Made by a program: the position numbers and the translations under genes. This document shows positions 35,347-44,367 of a stretch of 64,000 nucleotides of DNA, one piece after another. Every line of letters begins with the position of its first letter. The first letter of the stretch is position 1. Origin of the DNA: Gammaproteobacteria bacterium (GTDB taxonomy: Bacteria; Pseudomonadota; Gammaproteobacteria; Steroidobacterales; Steroidobacteraceae); contig JAJPKM010000018.1 in the NCBI GenBank assembly GCA_021323735.1, positions 1 to 64,000 of the forward strand, written 5' to 3'. Below the pieces are notes generated by a model. That model had not been told where the DNA came from and ran no database searches. It saw only the letters and a program-made list of their open reading frames with translations.

Positions 35347-37328
35347 ATCGAACCGCTCCTAAACCTACTCCGTTTCCCGCGGAGCTCAGGGACGCGCGCA
35401 GCGACATCGTCGCGCACACGCTCAAGCGCATCGCGGAGACCTCGCCGCTGGATCGCGCCATTGCCGAGGCGCGTGACGCGCTGATCGCGCGACAGCACGA
35501 GAAGGGCTACTGGCTGTACGAGCTCGAGGCCGACTGCACCATTCCCTCGGAGTACATCCTGATGATGCACTTCCTGGACGAGATCGATGTGGGGCTGGAG
35601 CGCAAACTCGCCAACCACCTGCGCGCCTGTCAGGCCGAGCACGGCGGGTGGCCGCTGTACCACAACGGCGAATTGGATTTGAGCTGCACCGTCAAGGCGT
35701 ACTACGCCCTGAAGCTGGCCGGCGACGATTTGCATGCACCACATATGCAGAAGGCGCGCACGGCGATTCTGGCGCGAGGCGGCGCTGCCCGCGCCAATGT
35801 ATTCACGCGCATCGCCCTGGCCCTGTTCGGCGAGTTGCCCTGGCGCGGCGTACCGTATATTCCCGTAGAAATCATGCTGCTGCCGAAATGGTTTCCGTTC
35901 CATATCGGCAGGGTCTCGTACTGGTCGCGCACCGTGATGGTGCCTTTGTTCATCTTGTGCACGCGCAAGCCAAAGGCCAAAAATCCACGCAACATCGGCA
36001 TCCGCGAACTGTTCACGACACCGCCGGAGAAAGAGCGGCACTATTTTCATCGCAGCGGCCTGCTCACCAAGGCCTTCCTGCTCTTTGATCATGTCGGCCG
36101 TATGATCGATCCTTTGATTCCGGCCGGTCTGCGCGACCGTGCGATGCGGCGGGCTGAGGCTTGGATGATCGAGCGGCTGAACGGCGAAGATGGCCTCGGC
36201 GCGATTTTCCCTGCCATGGTCAATGCCTTGGAGGCCATGGTGATCTTGGGCTATCCGCCGGAACACCCGCAGCGTGTCACCGCCAAACGCGCCTTGCAGA
36301 AACTGTTGGTGGTGGGGCCCACGAGCGCCTATTGCCAGCCCTGCGTGTCGCCGGTGTGGGATACCGCGCTTGCCTGCCTGGCGATGCAGGAAGCAGGCGA
36401 TGACACCGCCCGCCATGCTGCCACACGCGCGCTTGATTGGTTGAAATCGAAGCAACTCCTGGACGAGCCCGGCGATTGGCGCGTGAAGCGTCCTCATCTC
36501 GCCGGCGGCGGCTGGGCATTTCAATTCGCGAACGATTTCTATCCCGACCTCGACGACACGGCCGTGGTCGCCTGGGCCATGCACCAGGCCTGCGATTCGG
36601 AGCGCTACGCCGAGAGCGTGCGCCGGGCGCTGGATTGGCTGGTCGGCATGCAGAGTCGCGACGGCGGCTTTGCGGCATTCGATGTCGACAATACTTGCTA
36701 CTACTTGAACAAGATTCCTTTCGCCGATCATGGCGCGCTGCTCGATCCTCCCACCAGCGATGTCACGGCGCGGGTCGTCACCGTGCTGGCGCGCACCAGC
36801 CGGCCGCAGGACAAGCCTGCCTTGGATCGGGCGATTGCGTACCTGCGCAAAGAGCAGGAAGCCGACGGATCGTGGTTCGGACGCTGGGGAACGAATTACA
36901 TCTACGGTACATGGTCGGTGCTCATGTCGCTGGCGCAGGCGCATATCGGGCCGGATGATCCGATGGTGATGCGGGCGGTGGCTTGGCTGAAGAGTCGGCA
37001 AAACGCGGACGGCGGCTGGGGCGAGAGCAATGACAGTTATGCCTGGCAGTCGCGGCCCGCGGAAGACTTTGGCAGCACGCCCTACCAGACGGCGTGGGCG
37101 CTCCTGGCCCTGATGTCGGCCGGGGAGGCTGGGTCGGAGGCGGTGCGCCGCGGCGCCGAGTACTTATTGCATACCCGACAGGCGGATGCCTTGTGGAGCC
37201 ATCCGAGCTATACGGCGCCGGGATTTCCGCGGGTGTTTTATCTGCGCTATCACGGCTATTCGGCTTATTTTCCGTTGTGGGCTTTGGCCGCATATCGGAA
37301 TCTCACGTGGCGCGGAGTGGCTCATTGA
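35343..37328 (+). CDS. shc: Squalene-hopene cyclase
   Basis: A 661-residue cyclase that converts squalene to hopene/hopanol at the inner membrane. The acid motif DxDD is present as DLDDTA (Asp402, Asp404, Asp405). The QW repeats are abundant: QHEKGYW, QAEHGGW, QSRDGGFAAF, QEADGSWFGRWG, QNADGGWGE. Length and order match family members. The GTG start overlaps the squalene synthase stop by four bases. Together they place hopene synthesis under one transcript. Confidence 0.97.
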   Translation: MNRTAPKPTPFPAELRDARSDIVAHTLKRIAETSPLDRAIAEARDALIARQHEKGYWLYELEADCTIPSEYILMMHFLDEIDVGLERKLANHLRACQAEHGGWPLYHNGELDLSCTVKAYYALKLAGDDLHAPHMQKARTAILARGGAARANVFTRIALALFGELPWRGVPYIPVEIMLLPKWFPFHIGRVSYWSRTVMVPLFILCTRKPKAKNPRNIGIRELFTTPPEKERHYFHRSGLLTKAFLLFDHVGRMIDPLIPAGLRDRAMRRAEAWMIERLNGEDGLGAIFPAMVNALEAMVILGYPPEHPQRVTAKRALQKLLVVGPTSAYCQPCVSPVWDTALACLAMQEAGDDTARHAATRALDWLKSKQLLDEPGDWRVKRPHLAGGGWAFQFANDFYPDLDDTAVVAWAMHQACDSERYAESVRRALDWLVGMQSRDGGFAAFDVDNTCYYLNKIPFADHGALLDPPTSDVTARVVTVLARTSRPQDKPALDRAIAYLRKEQEADGSWFGRWGTNYIYGTWSVLMSLAQAHIGPDDPMVMRAVAWLKSRQNADGGWGESNDSYAWQSRPAEDFGSTPYQTAWALLALMSAGEAGSEAVRRGAEYLLHTRQADALWSHPSYTAPGFPRVFYLRYHGYSAYFPLWALAAYRNLTWRGVAH

Positions 37329-37372
37329 GCCGCAGTACCTCCGCTTGAGTCGTGGTATCCGTCATTGAGCCG
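37322..37372 (+). repeat. Short direct repeat across the shc-hpnG junction
   Basis: TCATTGAGCCG occurs at 37322-37332 (including the shc stop TGA) and again at 37362-37372 (including the TTG start of hpnG), 40 bases apart. It may be a small duplication that reset the junction or simply chance. The 36 bases between shc and hpnG hold no gene. Confidence 0.5.
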
Positions 37373-38069
37373 AGTGGGCGTCGTCGCGGCGCTCGCGGCG
37401 GAGGCACGCGCGCTGGGACCCTCGATGCCGCGAGCCGGAATTCCGCCCTTGAGCGAGTTGGCCTGGGTGGGTGACGGAGCGCTATTGGCGGTCAGCGGTA
37501 TCGGTCTCGAGGCGGCTCAATCGGCCGCTCGCGCGCTGCTCGATGCCGGCGCCTCCGCGCTCATGACCTTCGGCATGGCCGGCGGCCTCGACCCGACGCT
37601 GAAGGCGGGAACTGTGGTGCTACCCCGCGAGTTGATCTCCGAGGCAGGAACACACTGGCTCGCATCCTCACCATGGCGCGAACGCGTTGCGGCCGAGGTG
37701 AGTCCCTTGCGCGCGGTCAGCGAAGGCAATCTGCTCACGGTTGCCCGGGCGATTGACTCCCCCGCCGACAAAGCCGCAGCGTTTCTCGAGACGGGAGCCG
37801 TCGCGGCTGACATGGAGAGCGCGGCAGTGGCGGAAATTGCCGGCAGGCACCAGCTGCCTTTCATCGCTGTGCGGGTCATTGTGGACACCGCCGCCGATCA
37901 GCTGCCACGCGCCGTGGTCAATGCCAGCCGCGCGGGGAAGGTGCACATCGGTCGCTTGGCGGCAGGGCTGGCCGCGGCACCCGGCGACATCGCCGCATTG
38001 TTTCGCCTGGCGCAACGCTACAGAATCGCGCTGCACTCCCTCAAAGCCATCGGGTCTCATCTCTCTTGA
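37365..38069 (+). CDS. hpnG: Hopanoid-associated phosphorylase (adenosylhopane nucleosidase)
   Basis: A 234-residue protein of the nucleoside phosphorylase/MTA nucleosidase fold. Seen are MTFGMAGGLDPTLKAGTVVLP (base/phosphate-site loop) and AADMESAAVAEIAG with the conserved glutamate, then FIAVRVIVDTAAD. HpnG removes adenine from adenosylhopane to give a ribosyl-hopane intermediate, the step after HpnH. The start codon TTG at 37365 is read from context; GTG at 37374 is an alternative. hpnA overlaps its stop as TTGA. Confidence 0.9.
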   Translation: MSRVGVVAALAAEARALGPSMPRAGIPPLSELAWVGDGALLAVSGIGLEAAQSAARALLDAGASALMTFGMAGGLDPTLKAGTVVLPRELISEAGTHWLASSPWRERVAAEVSPLRAVSEGNLLTVARAIDSPADKAAAFLETGAVAADMESAAVAEIAGRHQLPFIAVRVIVDTAADQLPRAVVNASRAGKVHIGRLAAGLAAAPGDIAALFRLAQRYRIALHSLKAIGSHLS

Positions 38070-39070
38070 AGAAGGCACTGGTCACCGGCGCGACCGGTTT
38101 TGTCGGCGCCGCGGTTGCCCGGGCGCTGTTGGCCGCACGCTGGCAGGTGCGCGTGCTGGCGCGCCGGGGTTCAGAGCGGCGCAACTTGCGGGGCCTAGCC
38201 GTCGAGGTTCAAGAAGGCGATCTTACCGATCTTGATTCGCTGCAGCGTGCGGCAGAAGGGTGCGCCGGCCTGTTCCATGTGGCCGCCGACTATCGGTTGG
38301 GTGCGCCGGATCCCTCGCAGCTCTATCGCGCGAATGTCGACGGCACACGCAATATCCTAAGCGCGGCGCGCCATGCGGGCGTGCAGCGTATCGTCTACAC
38401 CAGCAGCGTCGCGACCATCGGCATCCCGGCCGACGGCACGCCGGGGGACGAAGCCACGCCGAACTCGCTCGCGAACATGATCGGGCACTACAAGCGCTCC
38501 AAGTATCTGGCCGAGGAAGTGGTCCGCGACGCGGCGCGCGAAGGCACATCGGTGGTGATCGTGAGTCCTTCGACCCCGGTGGGCCCGGGAGACATAAAGC
38601 CCACGCCCACGGGACAATTGGTACTCGATGCCGCCGCCGGCCGCATGCCGGCCTATGTCGATACTGGGCTCAACATCGTGCATGTCGACGATGTTGCCGC
38701 CGGGCACCTGCTGGCGTACGAACGCGGTGTCCCCGGCGAGCGCTATATTTTGGGCGGACAGGATATGACCTTGCGCGAAATCCTCGGCGTGATCTCGGCC
38801 CTGGTCGGGCGCAAACCGCCCCGGGTGCGGCTGCCCTATGGCGTGGTTCTTCCCCTAGCCTACTTCGCGGAGGGTTACGCCAAGCTTTCCGGCCGCGCCG
38901 GCCGAATCACGCTGGAGGGCGTGCGCATGTCGCGCAAGCGCATGTTCTTCTCCAGCGCCAAGGCGATGCGCGACTTGGGCTATCGGTCTCGCCCTCCGGC
39001 GGAGGCCTTTGCGGATGCCATCCAGTGGTTCCGCGAAAACGGTGCGCTGAAAAGTGAGCGGCTGGAATGA
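38066..39070 (+). CDS. hpnA: Hopanoid-associated sugar epimerase/reductase
   Basis: A 334-residue short-chain NAD(P)-dependent epimerase/reductase. The Rossmann motif GATGFVGAAVA is at residues 8-18. The catalytic region has YTSSVATIG and Tyr-x-x-x-Lys as YKRSKYLAEE (Tyr-Lys pair near residue 145). The fold and the YNVDGTRN-like LYRANVDGTRNIL segment match HpnA of hopanoid clusters, whose exact substrate is not settled. Translation starts at TTG overlapping the hpnG stop. Confidence 0.88.
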   Translation: MKKALVTGATGFVGAAVARALLAARWQVRVLARRGSERRNLRGLAVEVQEGDLTDLDSLQRAAEGCAGLFHVAADYRLGAPDPSQLYRANVDGTRNILSAARHAGVQRIVYTSSVATIGIPADGTPGDEATPNSLANMIGHYKRSKYLAEEVVRDAAREGTSVVIVSPSTPVGPGDIKPTPTGQLVLDAAAGRMPAYVDTGLNIVHVDDVAAGHLLAYERGVPGERYILGGQDMTLREILGVISALVGRKPPRVRLPYGVVLPLAYFAEGYAKLSGRAGRITLEGVRMSRKRMFFSSAKAMRDLGYRSRPPAEAFADAIQWFRENGALKSERLE

Positions 39071-39121
39071 CCTGTCGAGTCTCGCTTCCCAGCAAATTCA
39101 TCATAAGAATTATTTGGCATG

Positions 39122-39152
39122 ATCTTATCGTTAGTTGAACTAACGATAAGAT
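39122..39152. promoter_or_regulatory. Perfect palindrome, candidate operator before idi-hpnH
   Basis: ATCTTATCGTTAGTT (39122-39136) is followed by one G and by its exact reverse complement AACTAACGATAAGAT (39138-39152). The palindrome lies 51 bases after hpnA and 70 before idi. There is no T tract after it and the arms are AT-rich, so it looks more like a dimeric regulator site than a terminator. The cognate regulator is not encoded nearby. Confidence 0.6.
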
Positions 39153-39222
39153 TACGGAACGCGGAGTGCGAAGGGAGGGCCTGCGTAGCGAGGCGCCCGC
39201 CCGAGCCGCTATCATTCGCGCC

Positions 39223-39777
39223 ATGAATACCGTGAGCGCTGATCCGGATGAGCTGATTCTGGTCGATGAGGCCGATCGCAGCTTAGGTCTTATGAGCAAG
39301 GAACGATGCCACGAGGGCCGCGGCCTGCTGCACCGGGCCTTTTCATTGCTGATTTTTAATGAGAGCGGCGAATTGCTGATACAGCAGCGCGCTGCGTCAA
39401 AACGCCTGTGGCCGATGTATTGGTCCAACAGCTGCTGCAGTCACCCGCGTGGCGAGGAAACTTTGGAAACCGCGACGACGAGGCGGCTCCACGAAGAGCT
39501 GGGCATTCGATGTCCGTTGCATTTTTTGTACAAATTTCAATATCAAGCCCAATTCGACGCAACCGGCGCGGAAAATGAACTTTGTTCGGTGTACGCAGGT
39601 CGATGCCGTGACCCGGTCCGCGCGAATTCCGCCGAAATCCGCGACTGGCGCTGGATCGGCCCCGAAGCCCTGAACCGCGAGATGGCCGCGCAAGGGGGGC
39701 GAACCTTTACCCCCTGGTTCCTGCTGGAATGGGCGCGAATCTGGCGCGACCACCAATCCACGGTGCTGGTAATATAA
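39223..39777 (+). CDS. idi: Isopentenyl-diphosphate delta-isomerase, type I
   Basis: A 184-residue Nudix-like enzyme interconverting IPP and DMAPP. The active-site cysteine lies in NSCCSHPRGEE (Cys71/Cys72; the E. coli equivalent is Cys67), and the Nudix-like helix is GEETLETATTRRLHEELG. NELCSVYAG carries the glutamate region. Start at 39223 (MNTVSADPDE) is preferred over an upstream ATG at 39166 because the added residues are basic and unlike the family. hpnH follows after three bases. It links the precursor pool to the hopanoid genes. Confidence 0.95.
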   Translation: MNTVSADPDELILVDEADRSLGLMSKERCHEGRGLLHRAFSLLIFNESGELLIQQRAASKRLWPMYWSNSCCSHPRGEETLETATTRRLHEELGIRCPLHFLYKFQYQAQFDATGAENELCSVYAGRCRDPVRANSAEIRDWRWIGPEALNREMAAQGGRTFTPWFLLEWARIWRDHQSTVLVI

Positions 39778-39780
39778 GAC

Positions 39781-40917
39781 ATGGCCATTCCACTCCTACA
39801 GATGTACAAGGTCGCCCGCTATATTGCCGGGCGTAAGCTGCGCGGCGACAAGCGCTATCCGCTGGTTCTCATGCTGGAACCGTTGTTTCAGTGCAACTTA
39901 GCCTGTGCCGGCTGCGGCAAGATCGATTACCCCAAGGAGATCCTGCAAAAGCGGGTGAGCGTGGAAGACGCGCTGCGCGCCGTCGATGAGTGCGGGGCGC
40001 CGATCGTATCCATTCCCGGCGGCGAACCCTTGATCCACAAGGAGATGCCGCAGATCGTGGCCGGCATCGTTGCGCGGCAGAAATTCGTCTACCTGTGCAC
40101 GAATGCCATTCTGCTTTCCAAGCACATCGACGAATATCAACCGTCGACGTATTTGACCTTTTCCATCCATCTGGACGGCAACCAAGAACGCCACGACGAG
40201 TCGGTCTGCCAGGAAGGAGTCTTCGATAAGGCGGTCGCCGCCATCAAGTTGGCGCGCGACAAGGGCTTTCGCGTGACGGTGAATTGCACGCTGTTCAACG
40301 GCGAAGATCCGCAGGATGTCGCCGAGTTCTTCGACACTGCCATGGCCCTGGGCGTTGAGGGCATCACGGTCTCGCCGGGATACAGCTATCACCATGCGCC
40401 GCGGCAGGACGTCTTCCTGGGCCGCAACGCCAGCAAACAATTGTTTCGCGACATTTTCAGCCGTCGGCGCCGCCCGTCGGGAAAGCCGGCGTGGTCATTC
40501 AATCACTCCGCGCTGTTCTTGGATTTCTTGGCCGGCAATCAGACCTACCAGTGCACGCCCTGGAGCAATCCGACGTACAACGTGTTTGGCTGGCAGAAAC
40601 CCTGCTACCTGTTGTCGGACGAGGGCTATGCGCCCACCTACAAGGCGCTGATCGAAGATACCGAGTGGGAAAAATACGGCGTCGGCAAGAACCCGCGCTG
40701 CGATAACTGCATGGCCCATTGCGGGTTCGAGGGAACTGCGGTCAATGATGCGTTCAGCAACCCGGTGAAGGCATTGCTCACGGCGCTGCGCGGGCCGCGC
40801 GTCGCGGGTCCGATGGCACCCGAGCTGCCCTTCGAATACACCGATGGCGGCACGCGCTTCGCCGCCGTCACGGCGATTCCGCTCAGCGACATCAAGCGCG
40901 TGAGCCGAGGGCCGTGA
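39781..40917 (+). CDS. hpnH: Adenosyl-hopene transferase, radical SAM
   Basis: A 378-residue radical SAM enzyme that joins the 5'-deoxyadenosyl group to diploptene, the first step of side-chain extension of hopanoids. The iron-sulfur motif is CNLACAGC (Cys38, Cys42, Cys45; spacing C-x3-C-x2-C). SIPGGEPLIHKEM is the typical GGE-P motif for SAM binding. A cysteine-rich C-terminal part (CDNCMAHCGFEG) matches HpnH. It is followed by an overlapping prenyl synthase gene (GTGA). No squalene or hopene tailoring gene beyond HpnG is in the window. Confidence 0.96.
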   Translation: MAIPLLQMYKVARYIAGRKLRGDKRYPLVLMLEPLFQCNLACAGCGKIDYPKEILQKRVSVEDALRAVDECGAPIVSIPGGEPLIHKEMPQIVAGIVARQKFVYLCTNAILLSKHIDEYQPSTYLTFSIHLDGNQERHDESVCQEGVFDKAVAAIKLARDKGFRVTVNCTLFNGEDPQDVAEFFDTAMALGVEGITVSPGYSYHHAPRQDVFLGRNASKQLFRDIFSRRRRPSGKPAWSFNHSALFLDFLAGNQTYQCTPWSNPTYNVFGWQKPCYLLSDEGYAPTYKALIEDTEWEKYGVGKNPRCDNCMAHCGFEGTAVNDAFSNPVKALLTALRGPRVAGPMAPELPFEYTDGGTRFAAVTAIPLSDIKRVSRGP

Positions 40918-41846
40918 GCGAGTCGGCGGATCGACGCATCCGGAACGACGAAGAAGACGAATTCGGCACGCAGCTTGAAACCTGGCGCCTCCGTATGGAA
41001 GGCGCATTGGCGGCACGGCTGCCTGAAGCCGAGGTGGTGCCGGCGCGCCTGCATGAGGCCATACGCTACAGCGTGTTGGGCGGCGGCAAGCGGATTCGTC
41101 CGGCCTTGGTATTCGCCACCGCGCACGCCGTCGGTTTGACCGAGGACGAGGTCGAAGCCGCCGCCTGCGCCATCGAGCTCGTGCATGTGTATTCCTTGGT
41201 GCACGACGATTTACCTGCCATGGACAACGACGATTTGCGCCGCGGGCGCCCGACGTGTCACAAGGCTTATGACGAAGCCACGGCACTGCTGGTCGGCGAT
41301 GCGCTCCAGCCGCTGGCGTTTCAGTTGTTGGCGCAGGATCCGAAGTTGCCCGCGTCGCCGGCCGTGCGGCTGCGTCTGATCGACATGTTGGCGCAGGCCA
41401 TCGGGACGTTGGGCATGGCCGGCGGTCAGGCGATCGATTTGGCAGTGCAGGGCAAGCAGCTCGACATCGGCCAAGTGGAGGACATGCATGCGCGAAAGAC
41501 CGGTGCCGTCATCCGCGCCAGCGTGCTGATGGCGGCGGAGTGCGCGCCCTCGCTGGATCCAAACCTTTATGGTGCGCTGTCGCGGTTTGCGAATGCCGTC
41601 GGTCTGGCATTCCAGATCCAAGACGATCTGCTCGACGTGACGGGCGATGCCTCACTGCTGGGCAAGGCCACCGGCGCGGACAGCGAACGGGCGAAGCCCA
41701 CGCATCCAGCGGTCATCGGTATCCCCGCATCGCAACAGCGGGTACGCCTGCTCCACAATCAAGCCATTCACGCGCTGCTGCCCTTTGGCGAGCGCGCGGA
41801 GTCGCTGCGCGCACTCGCGCACTGGCTCTTGTCCCGCCGGCACTAG
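40914..41846 (+). CDS. ispA: Geranyl/farnesyl diphosphate synthase
   Basis: A 310-residue trans-prenyl synthase making farnesyl diphosphate from IPP and DMAPP. The first aspartate motif is DDLPAMDNDD (Asp98, Asp99, Asp104) and the second DDLLD (237-241). GGGKRIRPALVF and KTGAVIRASV are also present, and the alanine and proline pattern before the first motif (VYSLVHDDLPAMD) is that of IspA-type short-chain enzymes. In this position it feeds the squalene synthase of the same operon. The xseB gene that often precedes ispA in enteric bacteria is absent. Confidence 0.93.
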   Translation: MSESADRRIRNDEEDEFGTQLETWRLRMEGALAARLPEAEVVPARLHEAIRYSVLGGGKRIRPALVFATAHAVGLTEDEVEAAACAIELVHVYSLVHDDLPAMDNDDLRRGRPTCHKAYDEATALLVGDALQPLAFQLLAQDPKLPASPAVRLRLIDMLAQAIGTLGMAGGQAIDLAVQGKQLDIGQVEDMHARKTGAVIRASVLMAAECAPSLDPNLYGALSRFANAVGLAFQIQDDLLDVTGDASLLGKATGADSERAKPTHPAVIGIPASQQRVRLLHNQAIHALLPFGERAESLRALAHWLLSRRH

Positions 41847-41978
41847 CCGCCGAAGCCGTTGTCGGATCGCTATGGCTGACGTCGCGCATTGGCGACGCTT
41901 AGCGATCGCGCGCATTCAACCTTAAGCTCGCCATTCGACATATTCACAACGCTACGCGCGTGTCGGAGGGGGGTACTG

Positions 41979-42662
41979 GTGCAACTCAGCGCGTTCACTC
42001 ACGCACGGCTCATGCGCGAATCCACCGATCGCATCGAACGCGCGTCACGCGGCCAAGACGAGAAGGAGCGCCTGGTAGCGCAGCGCATCCTGGCGACGCC
42101 GGACTCTTGGAGTGCATGGGAGCTGGAGCATTCCGGATTGATGCGCCAGGTGGCTGATTTCGCGGCCTTGCGCAATCAGGCCGGTGCACTCAGGCATGCG
42201 GCGCTGCGGCTGATTCACGGCAAGGCGCTGTTCGAATATCTCAAGAAGCATGGTGTGCGCGGCAGCGCACGCGCGAAATTGCTGGCGCATTTTCATCGCA
42301 CGCTGCTCTATGAGCATGCGGTGGTTGCCGAACATACGGTTTATGTACGCAAGGCATGCAGCTACTTGTGCACCAACCATCTCGGCGCCGGGCTGGTGCA
42401 GGATCCGGCATTCCTCGACCCGATGCAGCAGTACGAAACGCTCTACACCGAGTATTTCGAACTGTACTGTTCGATGCTGACTTGCGGGCACGGCGGGCAA
42501 TCCGAATCCGCGCCCGCGCTGCTGCCGCTGCTCAAACAGCAGCTGAATGAATGGCGCTGGGTGATCCTGAATCCGAAGCAGTCGTTGCCGCACTTACAGC
42601 GCGAGAGCGAACTGCGCCGCCCGACCGGCGACACTCAGAAGCTGCGGCTGCTCAAGTTCTAG
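41979..42662 (+). CDS. Unrecognised protein at the end of the hopanoid operon
   Basis: A 227-residue, largely alpha-helical, charged protein starting at GTG after GGAGGGGG (41965-41973). No signal peptide or membrane helix is evident. The central part (about residues 85-130) is notable: LLAHFHRTLLYEHAVVAEHTV and SYLCTNHLGAGL, with several histidines and a cysteine. The end is LRLLKF. I recognise no family. It follows ispA by 132 bases in the same direction and is convergent with opgD, so it may belong to the hopanoid transcript. An in-frame extension upstream to 41889 lacks a ribosome site. Confidence 0.68.
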   Translation: MQLSAFTHARLMRESTDRIERASRGQDEKERLVAQRILATPDSWSAWELEHSGLMRQVADFAALRNQAGALRHAALRLIHGKALFEYLKKHGVRGSARAKLLAHFHRTLLYEHAVVAEHTVYVRKACSYLCTNHLGAGLVQDPAFLDPMQQYETLYTEYFELYCSMLTCGHGGQSESAPALLPLLKQQLNEWRWVILNPKQSLPHLQRESELRRPTGDTQKLRLLKF

Positions 42663-42677
42663 CCGGGAAACTCCCGG

Positions 42678-44357
42678 TCAGCCCAATGCGGCCTTGCGAT
42701 CCTTGACCGGCGGCGGCAGCCATTGATAAATCCACGTCTCGGTGAGCGGCCGGCTGTCGATGCGCAGGTACATGCGCAAGTCGATGGCATCGTTGCTGTC
42801 CTCGGGCGGTCTCACATCGAACAGCGCGCGGTATCCCTTGATCTCCTCGACGTAGTGGGCCGTGACGTGCTCGATGGTGCCTTTCGAGGTGCTGATCACG
42901 GCCTCGACGTTCGCATCTCTCGGCAGCGCGCCGAGTTCTCCTCCGGAGAAATCCACCGCGAAATGCCAGGAATAGTATTGGCGCTTCTGGCCGACGGTGC
43001 CGCCGATGCCGGTGCGTGTGGCCAGGGTTTGCGCCAGCGGGGATGCGTACGGCATGTGCGTGCCCCAGTAGAGCCGGTAGCTGAACAGCATTTCCTGGCC
43101 GGCCTTGGTCTTCTCGGCGGGATTCCAGAACGCCACGATGTTGTCCGAGGTTTCATCCGCGGTCGGAATTTCGAACAGCTGCACCGCGCCCTTGCCCCAG
43201 CCACCGTGCGCGCCGGCCTTGGGCTCCACCCACAAACTAGGCCGCCGATCGTAGTACACGCCATCATCCTGGTAGTGATCCCAGTTGCGGTCCCGCTGTG
43301 CTAAGCCGAAGCCGCGAGGATTTTCATCGAGAAATGAATTCAGATGATTCTGCGCGGGATTGGTCAGCGGCCGCCAGATCCATTCGCCGGCACCGGTCCA
43401 CATGGAGAGGCCGTCGGAGTCGTGGATCTCCGGGCGCCAATCGTTCGCCCCGCGCCGATCGTTCTTGGCGTAGAAAAACATGCTGGTCAGGGGCGCGACG
43501 CCCAATCGCTCGATGGGCTTGCGCGGGTAGAGCGCCGAGTCGATATCCATGATCAGCGTGCCGCCCGGCGTGATTTGAAAATGCAGCGCGCCGGCGACGC
43601 TCGGAGAGTCCATCAGCGCATATAGCGTGAGCGATTCCTGTCCCTTGGCCGGCCGCTCGAACCAGAAGGAGGTGAAGCGCGGGAATTCCTCGGGCCGCGG
43701 AAACGCGGTGTCCACGGCCAGGGCGCGCGCGGACAGACCGTATTGGCGGGTATCTTCGCCCACTGCGCGAAAGTAGGCAGCGCCCAGAAATGCAGCGATG
43801 TCGTCCTTCCAATCGGTGATGCACTGGACGCGAAAGCCCGCGAATCCGGCGTGATCGCGCATCACGGCCGGATCGATGCCTGCCTTGTCGAACTCGAACA
43901 TCGCCGGGTCGTAGAGTATTTCGCGGGCTTGACCTGAGTTCACCTCGTAAAGGTGCACCGCTTGTGAGAAACCGCGGCCCACATGGAAGAATTGCAGGCG
44001 GAAAGACAGGCCCGCATCGCCCCACAGCGAGTGATCGCTGCGGAATCTCAAGGACTGATACTGGTCGTAGGTCAAGCCCGCCATCGAGGCCGGCAGCACC
44101 TCCTTCGGGGCCTGGTAGGGGCTGCCGGCGAGGAAGCGCGCCTGACCTTTGAGCCAGGCGTAGTCAAAGGGCTTCGCCGGCCCGTTTCCCGCCGCGGCGC
44201 TCGAATTCGTTGCACCCGAAGCAGGCGCGGGTGCCGGTGGTGGTGCGGCCGGTGTGGGTGCCGCGGCAGACGCTGCCGCGTCGGCCGATTCGGCATGGGA
44301 CAGTTGGCCGGCAGCCAGCACCAGTGCAGTCTTCAAGATGTCGCGTCGACGAACCAT
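42678..44357 (-). CDS. opgD: Periplasmic glucan biosynthesis protein OpgD
   Basis: A 559-residue protein of the OpgG/OpgD (MdoG) family, which modifies osmoregulated periplasmic glucans. A twin-arginine signal (VRRRDILKTALVLAAG) is visible at residues 2-17, as in E. coli OpgD. An alanine/proline-rich linker follows to about residue 60. The MdoG fold follows, with FRSDHSLWGDAGLSFRLQFFHVG, YFRAVGEDTRQYGLSARALA and GEWIWRPLTNP. It is the last of three leftward genes in opgG-opgH-opgD and lies ten bases after opgH. A strongly similar but shorter paralogue (opgG) begins the operon, suggesting duplication. Confidence 0.93.
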   Translation of the reverse strand: MVRRRDILKTALVLAAGQLSHAESADAAASAAAPTPAAPPPAPAPASGATNSSAAAGNGPAKPFDYAWLKGQARFLAGSPYQAPKEVLPASMAGLTYDQYQSLRFRSDHSLWGDAGLSFRLQFFHVGRGFSQAVHLYEVNSGQAREILYDPAMFEFDKAGIDPAVMRDHAGFAGFRVQCITDWKDDIAAFLGAAYFRAVGEDTRQYGLSARALAVDTAFPRPEEFPRFTSFWFERPAKGQESLTLYALMDSPSVAGALHFQITPGGTLIMDIDSALYPRKPIERLGVAPLTSMFFYAKNDRRGANDWRPEIHDSDGLSMWTGAGEWIWRPLTNPAQNHLNSFLDENPRGFGLAQRDRNWDHYQDDGVYYDRRPSLWVEPKAGAHGGWGKGAVQLFEIPTADETSDNIVAFWNPAEKTKAGQEMLFSYRLYWGTHMPYASPLAQTLATRTGIGGTVGQKRQYYSWHFAVDFSGGELGALPRDANVEAVISTSKGTIEHVTAHYVEEIKGYRALFDVRPPEDSNDAIDLRMYLRIDSRPLTETWIYQWLPPPVKDRKAALG

Positions 44358-44367
44358 GAGTGGAGTC

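Noticed and set aside
35004-37001. Long open frame on the minus strand opposite squalene synthase and shc
   Set aside because: It is a reverse-strand shadow of well-supported genes in GC-rich DNA. Its protein is rich in His/Arg/Gln and resembles no family.
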